From: Candidatus Sulfopaludibacter sp. SbA3
Lineage (GTDB): Bacteria > Pseudomonadota > Alphaproteobacteria > Caulobacterales > Hyphomonadaceae
NCBI GenBank assembly: GCA_945888325.1
Contig: CAMDAC010000008.1
Span: forward strand, 47,114-111,113
Direction of reading: 5' to 3'
DNA length: 64,000 nt
In this document: piece after piece, positions 54,526-61,784 of the stretch
How the letters are laid out: every line of letters begins with the position of its first letter
How positions within the stretch are numbered: position 1 is the first letter of the stretch
Position numbers and translations under genes: made by a program
The notes under the pieces: generated by a model
What the model was told of the DNA's origin: nothing
What the model saw: the letters and a program-made list of their open reading frames with translations, nothing else
The model's database searches: none

Positions 54526-55513
54526 GAATGGCGGCTCCTTCGCCGATCAACCCGCGCAGCGTGGCTCTATCATCTGCGCTCAGCGCGTTCCACCCCGCCC
54601 GCAACGTGTCGAGGCACTTCGCCTGGTACTTGAACACGCCCTGCGCGTAGCGCGCGCCTTCCAGCGTGACCTCGAAGGTGTCGGCCCCGGCGGCCAGCGC
54701 CTCGGCATTCGCCTTCAGGAAGGGCAGGTAGGTATCGCCCGCCTGCGCCAGCAGCGCCTTCGCCGGCGCCGTCGCGATCGCTGCGCCCGGCTCCAGCCAC
54801 TCGTCGTCCAGCCCGCTCGCATCATCGGCGAGGTCCAGCCAGCGATAGAGGTAGGGCGTCTCGGCCCGCAGCCACGCCATCGGCGTCGGATCCACGCTCA
54901 TCACCTTCAGCTGCCCATAGAGCGCAATGTCAGCCAGCGAGATCCGGTCCCCGAACAGGAACCGCGTCGGCCCCGTCGCCATGCTTTCCAGCGCCTTGTT
55001 CGTCCGCTTCCAGCTCGCCTCGATCACCGGCGCCGTCTCCGGCGTGCAGCCCACCAGCGCCATCCGCGAAATCTGCCGTGAGCGGATCATCGCCGCGTTG
55101 CGCTCGACGCCTTCGCGGCCCGCATTCGGCAGCGAGTCGAACATGATCCAGTTGGCGCACCATTCGGCGTCTTCCGGATAGGCCCAGCGGTAATGGAACA
55201 TCGCCTTCATGAACCACTCGTCCGCCATGTCCTCGATCAGCAGGCAGACGAACTGCAGCTTCGGGTCTGTTGGCACCAGCGCCCGCCCTTCGCCTTCCAG
55301 GCCCAGCAGGAACGGCGTCGAGTCATTCGTCCAGCTGCCATCCGGCGTGCGGATCACCGGGATCACCTGCGCCTTGACGTTCGGCATCACGCGCCCCCGG
55401 TCCTCCGCCGTCATCCCGGTCCAGGTATGCGGCAAGCGCTTTGCCCGCAGCGCCGCCCGAACTTTCAGCGAATAGGGCGAACCCAGCGCGCCATAGACTT
55501 CGTATCTGCTCAT
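54518..55513 (-). CDS. Glutathione S-transferase family protein, extended
   Basis: A 331-residue protein. The N-terminal thioredoxin-like domain starts EVYGALGSPYSLKVRAALRA with the GSH-side proline in AQVIPVIRTPDG. An all-alpha C-terminal domain includes FLFGDRISLADIALYGQL. It is about 100 residues longer than typical cytosolic GSTs because of a C-terminal extension (residues 230-331). The ATG overlaps the DUF1330 stop (ATGA). With the lyase downstream it suggests conjugation and breakdown of an electrophile. Confidence 0.88.
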   Translation of the reverse strand: MSRYEVYGALGSPYSLKVRAALRAKRLPHTWTGMTAEDRGRVMPNVKAQVIPVIRTPDGSWTNDSTPFLLGLEGEGRALVPTDPKLQFVCLLIEDMADEWFMKAMFHYRWAYPEDAEWCANWIMFDSLPNAGREGVERNAAMIRSRQISRMALVGCTPETAPVIEASWKRTNKALESMATGPTRFLFGDRISLADIALYGQLKVMSVDPTPMAWLRAETPYLYRWLDLADDASGLDDEWLEPGAAIATAPAKALLAQAGDTYLPFLKANAEALAAGADTFEVTLEGARYAQGVFKYQAKCLDTLRAGWNALSADDRATLRGLIGEGAAILD

Positions 55514-55932
55514 ATCTTTTTTCCTCCCGCCCATGTGGGCCGTGTCACGATCAGTTCCTGGCACAGCAGCCCCGCCTCGCGGTGACGCGCCATCTCCTTG
55601 TAGTCCTTGTGGTTCAGCGTGGCGATGAAGGCCTGCCGGTTCGGGAACTGGTTCACCAGCACCCCGTCCCAATCCCCGCCGCCGATGAAGTAGCGCTCGG
55701 TATCGCCCAGCAGCAGCGTCGTGCCGCCCACCTCTTCCATCGCCGCCGAAAACGCCTCCGAATACCGCGCATACGCCTCACGCCCGCTGATATCCTCGCC
55801 ATGTTCCGGATCACCCGGCGGATACTCCGCCTTGATCCGAAACTTCAGCAGGTTCACCTGCGCCACCGGCCCGTCATGCGGGTCATCGCGGAACGCCCGG
55901 AACTGCGCGGCAGTCGGCTGGAAGGCTGGCAT
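55510..55932 (-). CDS. DUF1330-like dimeric alpha-beta barrel protein
   Basis: A 140-residue cytoplasmic protein of ferredoxin-like fold (GPVAQVNLLKFR, YARYSEAFSAAMEEVGGTTL, VLVNQFPNRQAFIATLNH, then ARHREAGL). DUF1330 and related small domains serve as monooxygenase-like or degradative accessory enzymes, mostly uncharacterised. It is the first gene of the GST-lyase operon and is coupled to GST by an ATGA overlap. Its own start is 142 bp from the divergent metallo-hydrolase gene. Confidence 0.82.
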   Translation of the reverse strand: MPAFQPTAAQFRAFRDDPHDGPVAQVNLLKFRIKAEYPPGDPEHGEDISGREAYARYSEAFSAAMEEVGGTTLLLGDTERYFIGGGDWDGVLVNQFPNRQAFIATLNHKDYKEMARHREAGLLCQELIVTRPTWAGGKKI

Positions 55933-56074
55933 GTCGTCTCTCCATCAAGGTGCCAACAGTACCCCGGATTCCGGCCCTGTCACCTTCTGGCACGGCGAAT
56001 GCCGTAACGATTTTTCTTCCCTTCCGCAGGCCGGGTGTTATTTCCTGACCGCCTGTCTCGGGGAGGGTCAGCTC

Positions 56075-57013
56075 ATGCGTCGTACCATCTTGATCGCTGC
56101 CGCGGTTCTTGCCGCTGTCCTGGCCGGCGCCTTCTGGTGGCTGATGCTGGCCGACTCCAAAGCCCCCGCCGAAGCCCCCGGGCTCCTCTCCCTCGAGGAC
56201 TGGCGCGCCCAGCTGCCCTCCGACACTTCCCAGCTCCCCACCGAAATCCGCGTGCTCGAGATCGGCCGCGACAAGGCCCCCGGCTTCGCCGCCCGCGCCG
56301 GCGGCTTCGGCACCGACTGGAACACGACCTACAACTCCGTCCAGATCGTCTGGCCGGACAAGACCTTGATAATCGACGGCGCTATCGACGCCGAAACCGC
56401 CGCCGGCATGAAACAGTCCGAAACTGACTGGGCCTTCGACCCCGCCGCCTACGAGACGCTTACCGCCGCCATGCTCGCCGCCGATCAGGTCCTGCTGACC
56501 CACGAGCACCTCGACCACGTCATGGCCGTCGCCCGCCACCCCGACCCGGCAGGCCTCGCCCCCGGCCTCGTCCTCAACGCGCCCCAGATCGCCGCCATGC
56601 CGATCTTCGCCCGCGACACCCTCGATCCCGCCATTGCCAACCTCGCCCCGCGCCTCGACGGCAGCGTCCAGCAGGTCGCCCCCGGCGTCATCGTCATCCC
56701 GGTTCCCGGCCACACGCCCGGCAGCCAGCTCATCTACATCCGCCTTCAGGACGGCGGCGAGTTCCTGCTCATCGGCGACGTCGCCTGGTCCCTCGGCGCC
56801 ATCGAAACCCTCACCACGCGCCCCGTCCTCACCCAGTACATCATCTTCGACCCCAACGAGGACCGCACCGCCGTCAAGGCCCAGCTGCGCGCCCTTTACG
56901 ACCTGATGCAGGCCAACCCGGACCTCGCTGTCATCCCCGCCCATGACGGCGACCATATCAAAGCCCTCATCGCCGAAGGCCGCCTCTCCAAAGGCTTCAC
57001 CCCCGCGCCCTGA
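56075..57013 (+). CDS. Metallo-beta-lactamase fold hydrolase, membrane-anchored
   Basis: A 312-residue protein. The N-terminal helix (TILIAAAVLAAVLAGAFWW) exports or anchors it. The metal motif is LLTHEHLDHVMA (HxHxDH), with further ligands in PVPGHTPGSQL and an LIGDVAW aspartate and a final AHDGDH. This lactonase/quorum-quenching-like arrangement is common in periplasmic MBL hydrolases. GGGAGGG lies ahead of the ATG. Its last codons (TTC ACC CCC GCG CCC TGA) are part of a 20-bp direct repeat copied at the end of the toxin gene at 57742-57761. Confidence 0.9.
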   Translation: MRRTILIAAAVLAAVLAGAFWWLMLADSKAPAEAPGLLSLEDWRAQLPSDTSQLPTEIRVLEIGRDKAPGFAARAGGFGTDWNTTYNSVQIVWPDKTLIIDGAIDAETAAGMKQSETDWAFDPAAYETLTAAMLAADQVLLTHEHLDHVMAVARHPDPAGLAPGLVLNAPQIAAMPIFARDTLDPAIANLAPRLDGSVQQVAPGVIVIPVPGHTPGSQLIYIRLQDGGEFLLIGDVAWSLGAIETLTTRPVLTQYIIFDPNEDRTAVKAQLRALYDLMQANPDLAVIPAHDGDHIKALIAEGRLSKGFTPAP

Positions 57014-57014
57014 C
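56995..57014. repeat. Direct repeat copy 1 flanking the toxin-antitoxin pair
   Basis: The 20 bp CTTCACCCCCGCGCCCTGAC, forming the last five codons and stop of the metallo-hydrolase gene. Identical to 57742-57761. Confidence 0.85.
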
Positions 57015-57065
57015 CGGGTCTCGGCTGCAATTGCGCAAAAGCCGGGAGTTTCGTATATTTCCCGC

Positions 57066-57326
57066 ATGAAGTTCCGCTCCATTCCCCTCGATGACGAAAC
57101 CTACGAACGGCTCGAAGCGCTGGCCGAGCGTGAGGGCAAACCTGTCGCCGAGCTCGTGAAGGCGTGGATGGAATCTGCCCTCCTCGCGGCAGGTGTCGTT
57201 CGCACCCTGAATGAGCGGGATATCGAACGAGAAGCGCTGCAGCTGAAAGAGCGGGCGGCAAGGGCGAAGGTTCAGGGCTTTTCGACCCGGGACAATCTCG
57301 CCCGCAGTGACCTCTACCGCGGGTAG
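57066..57326 (+). CDS. Antitoxin of a VapBC-type pair
   Basis: An 86-residue protein. The first 45 residues (SIPLDDETYERLEALAEREG, then KPVAELVKAWM) look like a ribbon-helix-helix DNA-binding unit used to autorepress the operon. The basic C-terminal tail (AARAKVQGFSTRDNLARSDL) would wrap the toxin. It is followed after 5 bp by the PIN-domain gene. Codon use is visibly less GC3-rich than in the metallo-hydrolase gene before it. A longer frame upstream is rejected because it runs through the end of the metallo-hydrolase gene. Confidence 0.82.
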   Translation: MKFRSIPLDDETYERLEALAEREGKPVAELVKAWMESALLAAGVVRTLNERDIEREALQLKERAARAKVQGFSTRDNLARSDLYRG

Positions 57327-57331
57327 GCGGC

Positions 57332-57760
57332 TTGGCGGCATTTCTGGATACCAACATCCTGATCTATTCGATCAGCGACTCCGCTGATCCGGCCGAATTT
57401 CTGAAGAAATCCCTCGCCGTCGATCTGCTGCAGCGCAGACGCGATCTGGTTCTGTCGGTGCAGGTCCTGCAGGAATTCTACGTTCAGGTAACCCGCTCCA
57501 CCCGGCCGGGCGCGCTTTCACACGAACTCGCCTGTGAGTTCATCGAAAGCTGGAAGCGGTTCCGGATTGTGGAGACCAGCATTGAACTGGTCGATCGCGC
57601 GCTGGCCATCCGGCTGGAGACCGGCTTTCAGTATTGGGACAGCGCTATCGTGGCCGCCGCGCAACTGGCGGGGTGCGACACGCTTCTGACAGAGGACATG
57701 CAGACCGGACGCGTTCTGGACGGCGTGACCATCCTGAACCCCTTCACCCCCGCGCCCTGA
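57332..57760 (+). CDS. PIN-domain toxin, VapC-like
   Basis: A 142-residue ribonuclease-type toxin. The PIN signature acids are in FLDTNILIYSIS (Asp at start), the EF of VQVLQEFYV and the late YWDSAIVAAAQLAGCDTLLT with TEDM. The start is TTG. The last residues FTPAP repeat those of the upstream metallo-hydrolase because both lie in a 20-bp direct repeat. The usual VapC end NPF immediately precedes the borrowed TPAP. Target tRNA or rRNA is unknown. Confidence 0.88.
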   Translation: MAAFLDTNILIYSISDSADPAEFLKKSLAVDLLQRRRDLVLSVQVLQEFYVQVTRSTRPGALSHELACEFIESWKRFRIVETSIELVDRALAIRLETGFQYWDSAIVAAAQLAGCDTLLTEDMQTGRVLDGVTILNPFTPAP

Positions 57761-57761
57761 C
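57742..57761. repeat. Direct repeat copy 2 flanking the toxin-antitoxin pair
   Basis: Identical 20 bp to 56995-57014, in the same reading phase, here encoding the toxin's last residues and stop. The two copies bracket exactly the toxin-antitoxin module (747 bp apart). Confidence 0.85.
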
Positions 57762-57851
57762 GCCGCCAGCGCTTAACGCTTGATCTTCGCCGCGCGGCGC
57801 GTCACATCGCGCGCTGATCCCGTTTTCATGCCTGCAAAGGAACCTCCGCCC

Positions 57852-59516
57852 ATGGCCGGTCCCCAGTTCGTCTTTCACATGCAGGGCCTCACCAAGGCCT
57901 ATCCCGGCGGCAAGAAGGTGTTTGAAAACATCCACCTGAACTTCCTGCCGGATGCCAAGATCGGCGTCGTCGGCGTCAACGGCTCGGGCAAATCGACTCT
58001 CCTGCGCATCATGGCCGGCGTCGATCAGGACTTCGTCGGCGAAGCCTGGGCCGCCGAGGGCGTGAAGGTCGGCTACCTGCCACAGGAGCCCAAACTCGAC
58101 CCCACGAAAAACGTGTTCGACAACATCGCCGCGACCTGTCCCGAAAAGATCATGGTCGACCAGTTCAACGCGATCTCCGAAAAGCTCGGCGAGGACTATT
58201 CCGACGAGCTGATGGAGCAGATGACCGCGCTGCAGGAGCAGATCGACGCCGCTAATGCCTGGGACATCGATTCCAAGATCGAGATGGCGATGAACGCCCT
58301 GCGCTGCCCGGAAAACGACGCCGACGTCACCACCCTCTCGGGCGGCGAAGTCCGCCGCGTCGCCATCTGCCAGCTGCTCCTGTCGAAGCCCGACATGATC
58401 CTGATGGACGAACCGACCAACCACCTCGACGCCGAAACCGTCGCCTGGCTCCAGAACTTCCTGATCAACTTCCCCGGCTGCGTCATCCTCGTCACACACG
58501 ACCGCTACTTCCTCGACGACATCACCAACTGGATCCTCGAACTCGACCGCGGCCGCGGCAACCCCTTCCAGGGCAACTATTCCGGCTGGGTCGAGCAGAA
58601 GGCGAAACGCATGGAGCAGGAGGCGCGTGACGATGTCGGCCGCAAGCGCACCCTCGCCAAGGAACTCGAATGGGTCCGCTCCGGCCAGAAAGCCCGCCAG
58701 GCCAAATCCAAGGCGCGTATCAACGCCTATGAGAAGATGGCGGCCGAGGCCGAGCGCGAGCAGGTCATGACCTCGCAGATCCGCATTCCGCCCGGCCCCC
58801 GCCTAGGCGGCGTCGTGCTGGAAGCGGAAAACCTCTCCAAGGCGTTCGGCGACAACGTCCTGATCGACAACCTCTCCTTCAAGTTGCCCCCCGGCGGCAT
58901 CGTCGGAGTCATCGGCCCGAACGGCGCCGGCAAGTCGACGCTGTTCAAGATGATCCTCGGCCAGGAAAAACCCGACAAGGGCGCCATGCGCGTCGGCGAG
59001 ACGGTCAAGATCGGCTACGTGGACCAGAGCCGCGACAAGCTCGACGCCAACAAGAACGTCTGGGAAGAAATCTCCGGCGGCACGGACGTCATTGACCTCG
59101 GCGGCGTCACCGTCATGTCGCGCGCCTATGTCGGCGCCTTCAACTTCAAGGGCACCGACCAGCAGAAGAAGGTCGGCATCCTGTCGGGCGGTGAGCGCAA
59201 CCGCGTCCACCTTGCCAAGATGCTGAAGGGCAGCCACAACCTGCTCCTGCTTGACGAACCGACCAACGACCTCGACGTGGAAACCCTGCAGGCCCTCGAA
59301 GAAGGTCTCGACAATTTCCCCGGCTGCGTCGTGGTCATCTCGCACGATCGCTGGTTCCTCGACCGCATGGCCACCCACATCCTCGCCTTCGAAGGCGACA
59401 GCCATGTCGAATGGTTCGAAGGCGATTTCTCGTCCTACCTCGAAGACAAGAAACGCCGCCTCGGCGAAGACTCGGTCAACCCGAAACGCCTCAAGTTCAA
59501 GAAGTTCGCGCGGTAG
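57852..59516 (+). CDS. ettA: ABC-F protein, energy-dependent translational throttle
   Basis: A 554-residue cytoplasmic ABC-F ATPase. Two cassettes have Walker A GVNGSGKST and GPNGAGKST, signatures LSGGEVRRVA and LSGGERNRVH and Walker B MDEPTNHLD and LDEPTNDLD. The linker and arm between them, and the start AGPQFVFHMQGLTKAYPGGK, match EttA, which binds the ribosomal E site and senses the ATP/ADP ratio. The ATG is preceded by AAGGA; a longer upstream frame is rejected. Confidence 0.96.
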   Translation: MAGPQFVFHMQGLTKAYPGGKKVFENIHLNFLPDAKIGVVGVNGSGKSTLLRIMAGVDQDFVGEAWAAEGVKVGYLPQEPKLDPTKNVFDNIAATCPEKIMVDQFNAISEKLGEDYSDELMEQMTALQEQIDAANAWDIDSKIEMAMNALRCPENDADVTTLSGGEVRRVAICQLLLSKPDMILMDEPTNHLDAETVAWLQNFLINFPGCVILVTHDRYFLDDITNWILELDRGRGNPFQGNYSGWVEQKAKRMEQEARDDVGRKRTLAKELEWVRSGQKARQAKSKARINAYEKMAAEAEREQVMTSQIRIPPGPRLGGVVLEAENLSKAFGDNVLIDNLSFKLPPGGIVGVIGPNGAGKSTLFKMILGQEKPDKGAMRVGETVKIGYVDQSRDKLDANKNVWEEISGGTDVIDLGGVTVMSRAYVGAFNFKGTDQQKKVGILSGGERNRVHLAKMLKGSHNLLLLDEPTNDLDVETLQALEEGLDNFPGCVVVISHDRWFLDRMATHILAFEGDSHVEWFEGDFSSYLEDKKRRLGEDSVNPKRLKFKKFAR

Positions 59517-59525
59517 CCTCGACTT

Positions 59526-59603
59526 CCCCCCTCTCCCGTTCACGGGCTTGTGAGGATCAGTAATCGCACTGCGATTGCCCGAACAAGGGGCCGGGGGTGA
59601 GGG
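59526..59603. repeat. REP-like element with an extra inner hairpin
   Basis: Outer CCCCTCTCCCGTTC and GAACAAGGGGCCGGGGGTGAGGG flank an inner GGGC/GCCC pair and a compact AATCGC-ACT-GCGATT hairpin (59562-59576). The outer half resembles the repeats at 14980 and 17418, but the apex is longer, as if a small palindrome had been inserted in the loop. Confidence 0.5.
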
Positions 59604-59664
59604 ACTTGCCCCGCGAAGCAACCCGCGTAACTTGTCCCTGACATTTCAACGGGGACCTCGCGCC

Positions 59665-61293
59665 ATGCATAACAAACTCATCGCCGCCCTCGGCGCGCTC
59701 GCCCTCGCGGCTTGCGCGACGCCGGCCAACGCTCCGTCCGCACCCGCCGTCGCCGCTGAAGAAATGCCCGCCGCCGTGCCCCTCGCCAGCTACGAAGCCA
59801 CCGGCTGGCTTGCCAAAACACTCCCCGAGCTCTCCGACGCGCTCATCCGCCGCGAGATCACCTCCGTCGAACTCACGCAGGCCTACCTCGACCGCATCGC
59901 CGCCATCGACCGGGCCGGCCCGCGCCTCCAGTCCATCCTCGCCGTCAACCCGGACGCCCTCGCGCAGGCCGCCGCCAGCGATGCCCGCCGCGCGGCAGGG
60001 CAGGCACTCGGCCCGCTCGACGGCATTCCGGTCCTCCTGAAGGACAACATCGAATCCGCTGATCCGATTGCGACCACCGCCGGCTCCCTCGCTCTGAAGG
60101 ACAACCTGACCGGCCGCGACAGCCCGCTCGTCGCCGGCCTGCGCGATCACGGCGCCGTCATCCTCGGCAAGACCAATCTCAGCCAATGGGCGAACTTCCG
60201 CTCCAACCAGTCGCTCAGCGGCTGGTCCTCCGTAGGCGGACAGGTCCGAAACCCGCACATGCTGGACCGCAACCCCTGCGGCTCCAGCTCCGGAACCGGC
60301 GCGGCCATCGCCGCTTCGCTCGCCGCCGGCGGCGTCGGCACCGAGACCAACGGCTCGATCATCTGCCCCTCCAACGTCAACGGCCTGGTCGGCTTCAAGC
60401 CCACCGTCGGCCTCATCCCGCAGGACGGCATCGTCCCCATCTCGCCCAGCCAGGACACCGCCGGCCCGATGGATCGCACCGTCCTCGGCGCGGCCCTGCT
60501 GATGAACGCGATGGACGCGGGCGAGACCGACTATACCGCCGCCCTTACGCCCGGTGCCCTGAAAGGCGTCCGCGTCGGCGTCCTGCGCGCTGCGCAAGGC
60601 TCGAACCCGGACATCATCGCCCGTTTCGACGCTGCGCTCGAAGTGATGAAAGGGCAGGGCGCCGAACTCGTGGAAGTCGAGGGGGTGGAACCGCCGGAAG
60701 GTTTCTGGCCAGCCTCGCTTCTGGTCCTCGAATACGAGTTCAAGGCCAGTCTCAGCACCTATCTGGCCGCGGCGCCGCCCGCCGTCACAACCCGCACGCT
60801 GGCGGACGTCATCGCCTTCAACAACGAACACGTCGCCGAAGAACTCGCCCTCTTCGGCCAGGACCTGTTCGAAGCCTCGGACGCCCTTGGTCCGCTGACG
60901 GACGAAGCGTACGTGAACGCCCTCAAGCTGGTGCAGTCCGCTACGCGCGAGAACGGCATCGACAAGCTGCTGGCAGACCACAACGTCTCCGTCCTCATCG
61001 CCCCCTCGGGCCCGGTCTCTCCCCGCGTGGATCCCGTCAACGGCGATGTCTGGCCCGAATGGGCGGGCGCCGGCTGGGCCGCCGCGGTCGCCGGCTACCC
61101 CAACCTCACCGTCCCGATGGGCGATGTGCACGGCGTCCCCGTCGGCATCTCCTTCATGGGCACAAGGAACACTGACGCGATGATGCTCGCCTACGGCCAT
61201 GCCTACGAACAGGCGAGCGGCATCCGCCTCACCCCGAAATACCTCGAAACCGCCGAAGACCGCCCCGAAATAAAAGCCGCCATGCAGAAATAA
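59665..61293 (+). CDS. Amidase-signature lipoprotein
   Basis: A 542-residue amidase-signature hydrolase exported as a lipoprotein: MHNKLIAALGALALAAC gives a lipobox with Cys17. The Ser-cisSer-Lys triad is Lys126 in LLKDNIES, a serine of CGSSSGTG (206-211) and nucleophile Ser231 in GTETNGSI. The C-terminal domain has VSVLIAPSGPVS and NLTVPMGDVHGVPVGI. It cleaves amide bonds of unknown substrates in the periplasm. An AbgT transporter lies 490 bp downstream on the same strand, which may make it a supplier of amide-derived acids. Confidence 0.92.
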   Translation: MHNKLIAALGALALAACATPANAPSAPAVAAEEMPAAVPLASYEATGWLAKTLPELSDALIRREITSVELTQAYLDRIAAIDRAGPRLQSILAVNPDALAQAAASDARRAAGQALGPLDGIPVLLKDNIESADPIATTAGSLALKDNLTGRDSPLVAGLRDHGAVILGKTNLSQWANFRSNQSLSGWSSVGGQVRNPHMLDRNPCGSSSGTGAAIAASLAAGGVGTETNGSIICPSNVNGLVGFKPTVGLIPQDGIVPISPSQDTAGPMDRTVLGAALLMNAMDAGETDYTAALTPGALKGVRVGVLRAAQGSNPDIIARFDAALEVMKGQGAELVEVEGVEPPEGFWPASLLVLEYEFKASLSTYLAAAPPAVTTRTLADVIAFNNEHVAEELALFGQDLFEASDALGPLTDEAYVNALKLVQSATRENGIDKLLADHNVSVLIAPSGPVSPRVDPVNGDVWPEWAGAGWAAAVAGYPNLTVPMGDVHGVPVGISFMGTRNTDAMMLAYGHAYEQASGIRLTPKYLETAEDRPEIKAAMQK

Positions 61294-61533
61294 GCAGGCC
61301 GCCGCGAAGGCGATAAGGGGCGATAAAATTCCGCTACGGAATGATAAAAAATGAGAATCTTTGATAGAGAATCGACGTGCCGTGTGCATTGAGTGCACAC
61401 GGATGAAGCACCCTGGAGAGGGCAGGCGAGTTCAGAACCCGGGACTTGTGCCTACAAGAAACACCCCGCCCGAAAAATAAATCCCAACCCCGCCAAGCCC
61501 TTATAAATTAGTTCGCATTTCCTTCCGCCACAC

Positions 61534-61547
61534 CTCCGTGCACGGAG
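61534..61547. promoter_or_regulatory. 14-bp palindrome upstream of abgT
   Basis: Perfect CTCCGTGCACGGAG. It shares the GTGCAC core with the hairpin at 61380-61402, so both might bind one regulator. Confidence 0.35.
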
Positions 61548-61588
61548 TTATACTGCGTGCAAGATTTCACTTCAAAAATTCCGAAACC

Positions 61589-61676
61589 CCAAGACCCTCA
61601 TCTCGAGGAGTGAGAAGGGAGAAGGCGATTGCTACTTTTCCACTTCCCCGGAGGTCGTGGGAAGTGAGGGTCTTGG
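61589..61676. repeat. Nested inverted repeat (REP-like)
   Basis: 12-bp arms CCAAGACCCTCA (61589-61600) and TGAGGGTCTTGG (61665-61676). An alternative inner stem CACTTCCC/GGGAAGTG (61641-61666) is mutually exclusive with the outer one at its end. Confidence 0.6.
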
Positions 61677-61784
61677 CCAACATGACGGGTGCAACCCCTC
61701 AATTTCCACCCCTCCCGCGATAAAACCCTTGCCATCCCCGCCCGCATTCGGTCAGTTCTGCCCCGAATTCATGGGAGATGGCGA

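Larger units (their letters stand above)
61294..61784. other. 491-bp intergenic interval with several palindromes
   Basis: No credible gene. It is AT-rich and contains a 9-bp hairpin CCGTGTGCA/TGCACACGG (61380-61402), a 14-bp perfect palindrome CTCCGTGCACGGAG (61534-61547) and a long nested repeat at 61589-61676. It should carry the abgT promoter; a small RNA is possible but not recognised. Confidence 0.6.

Noticed and set aside
59557..61398. 613-codon minus-strand frame opposite the amidase
   Set aside because: Gly/Arg/Asp-rich shadow of the amidase reading frame with no recognisable domain.
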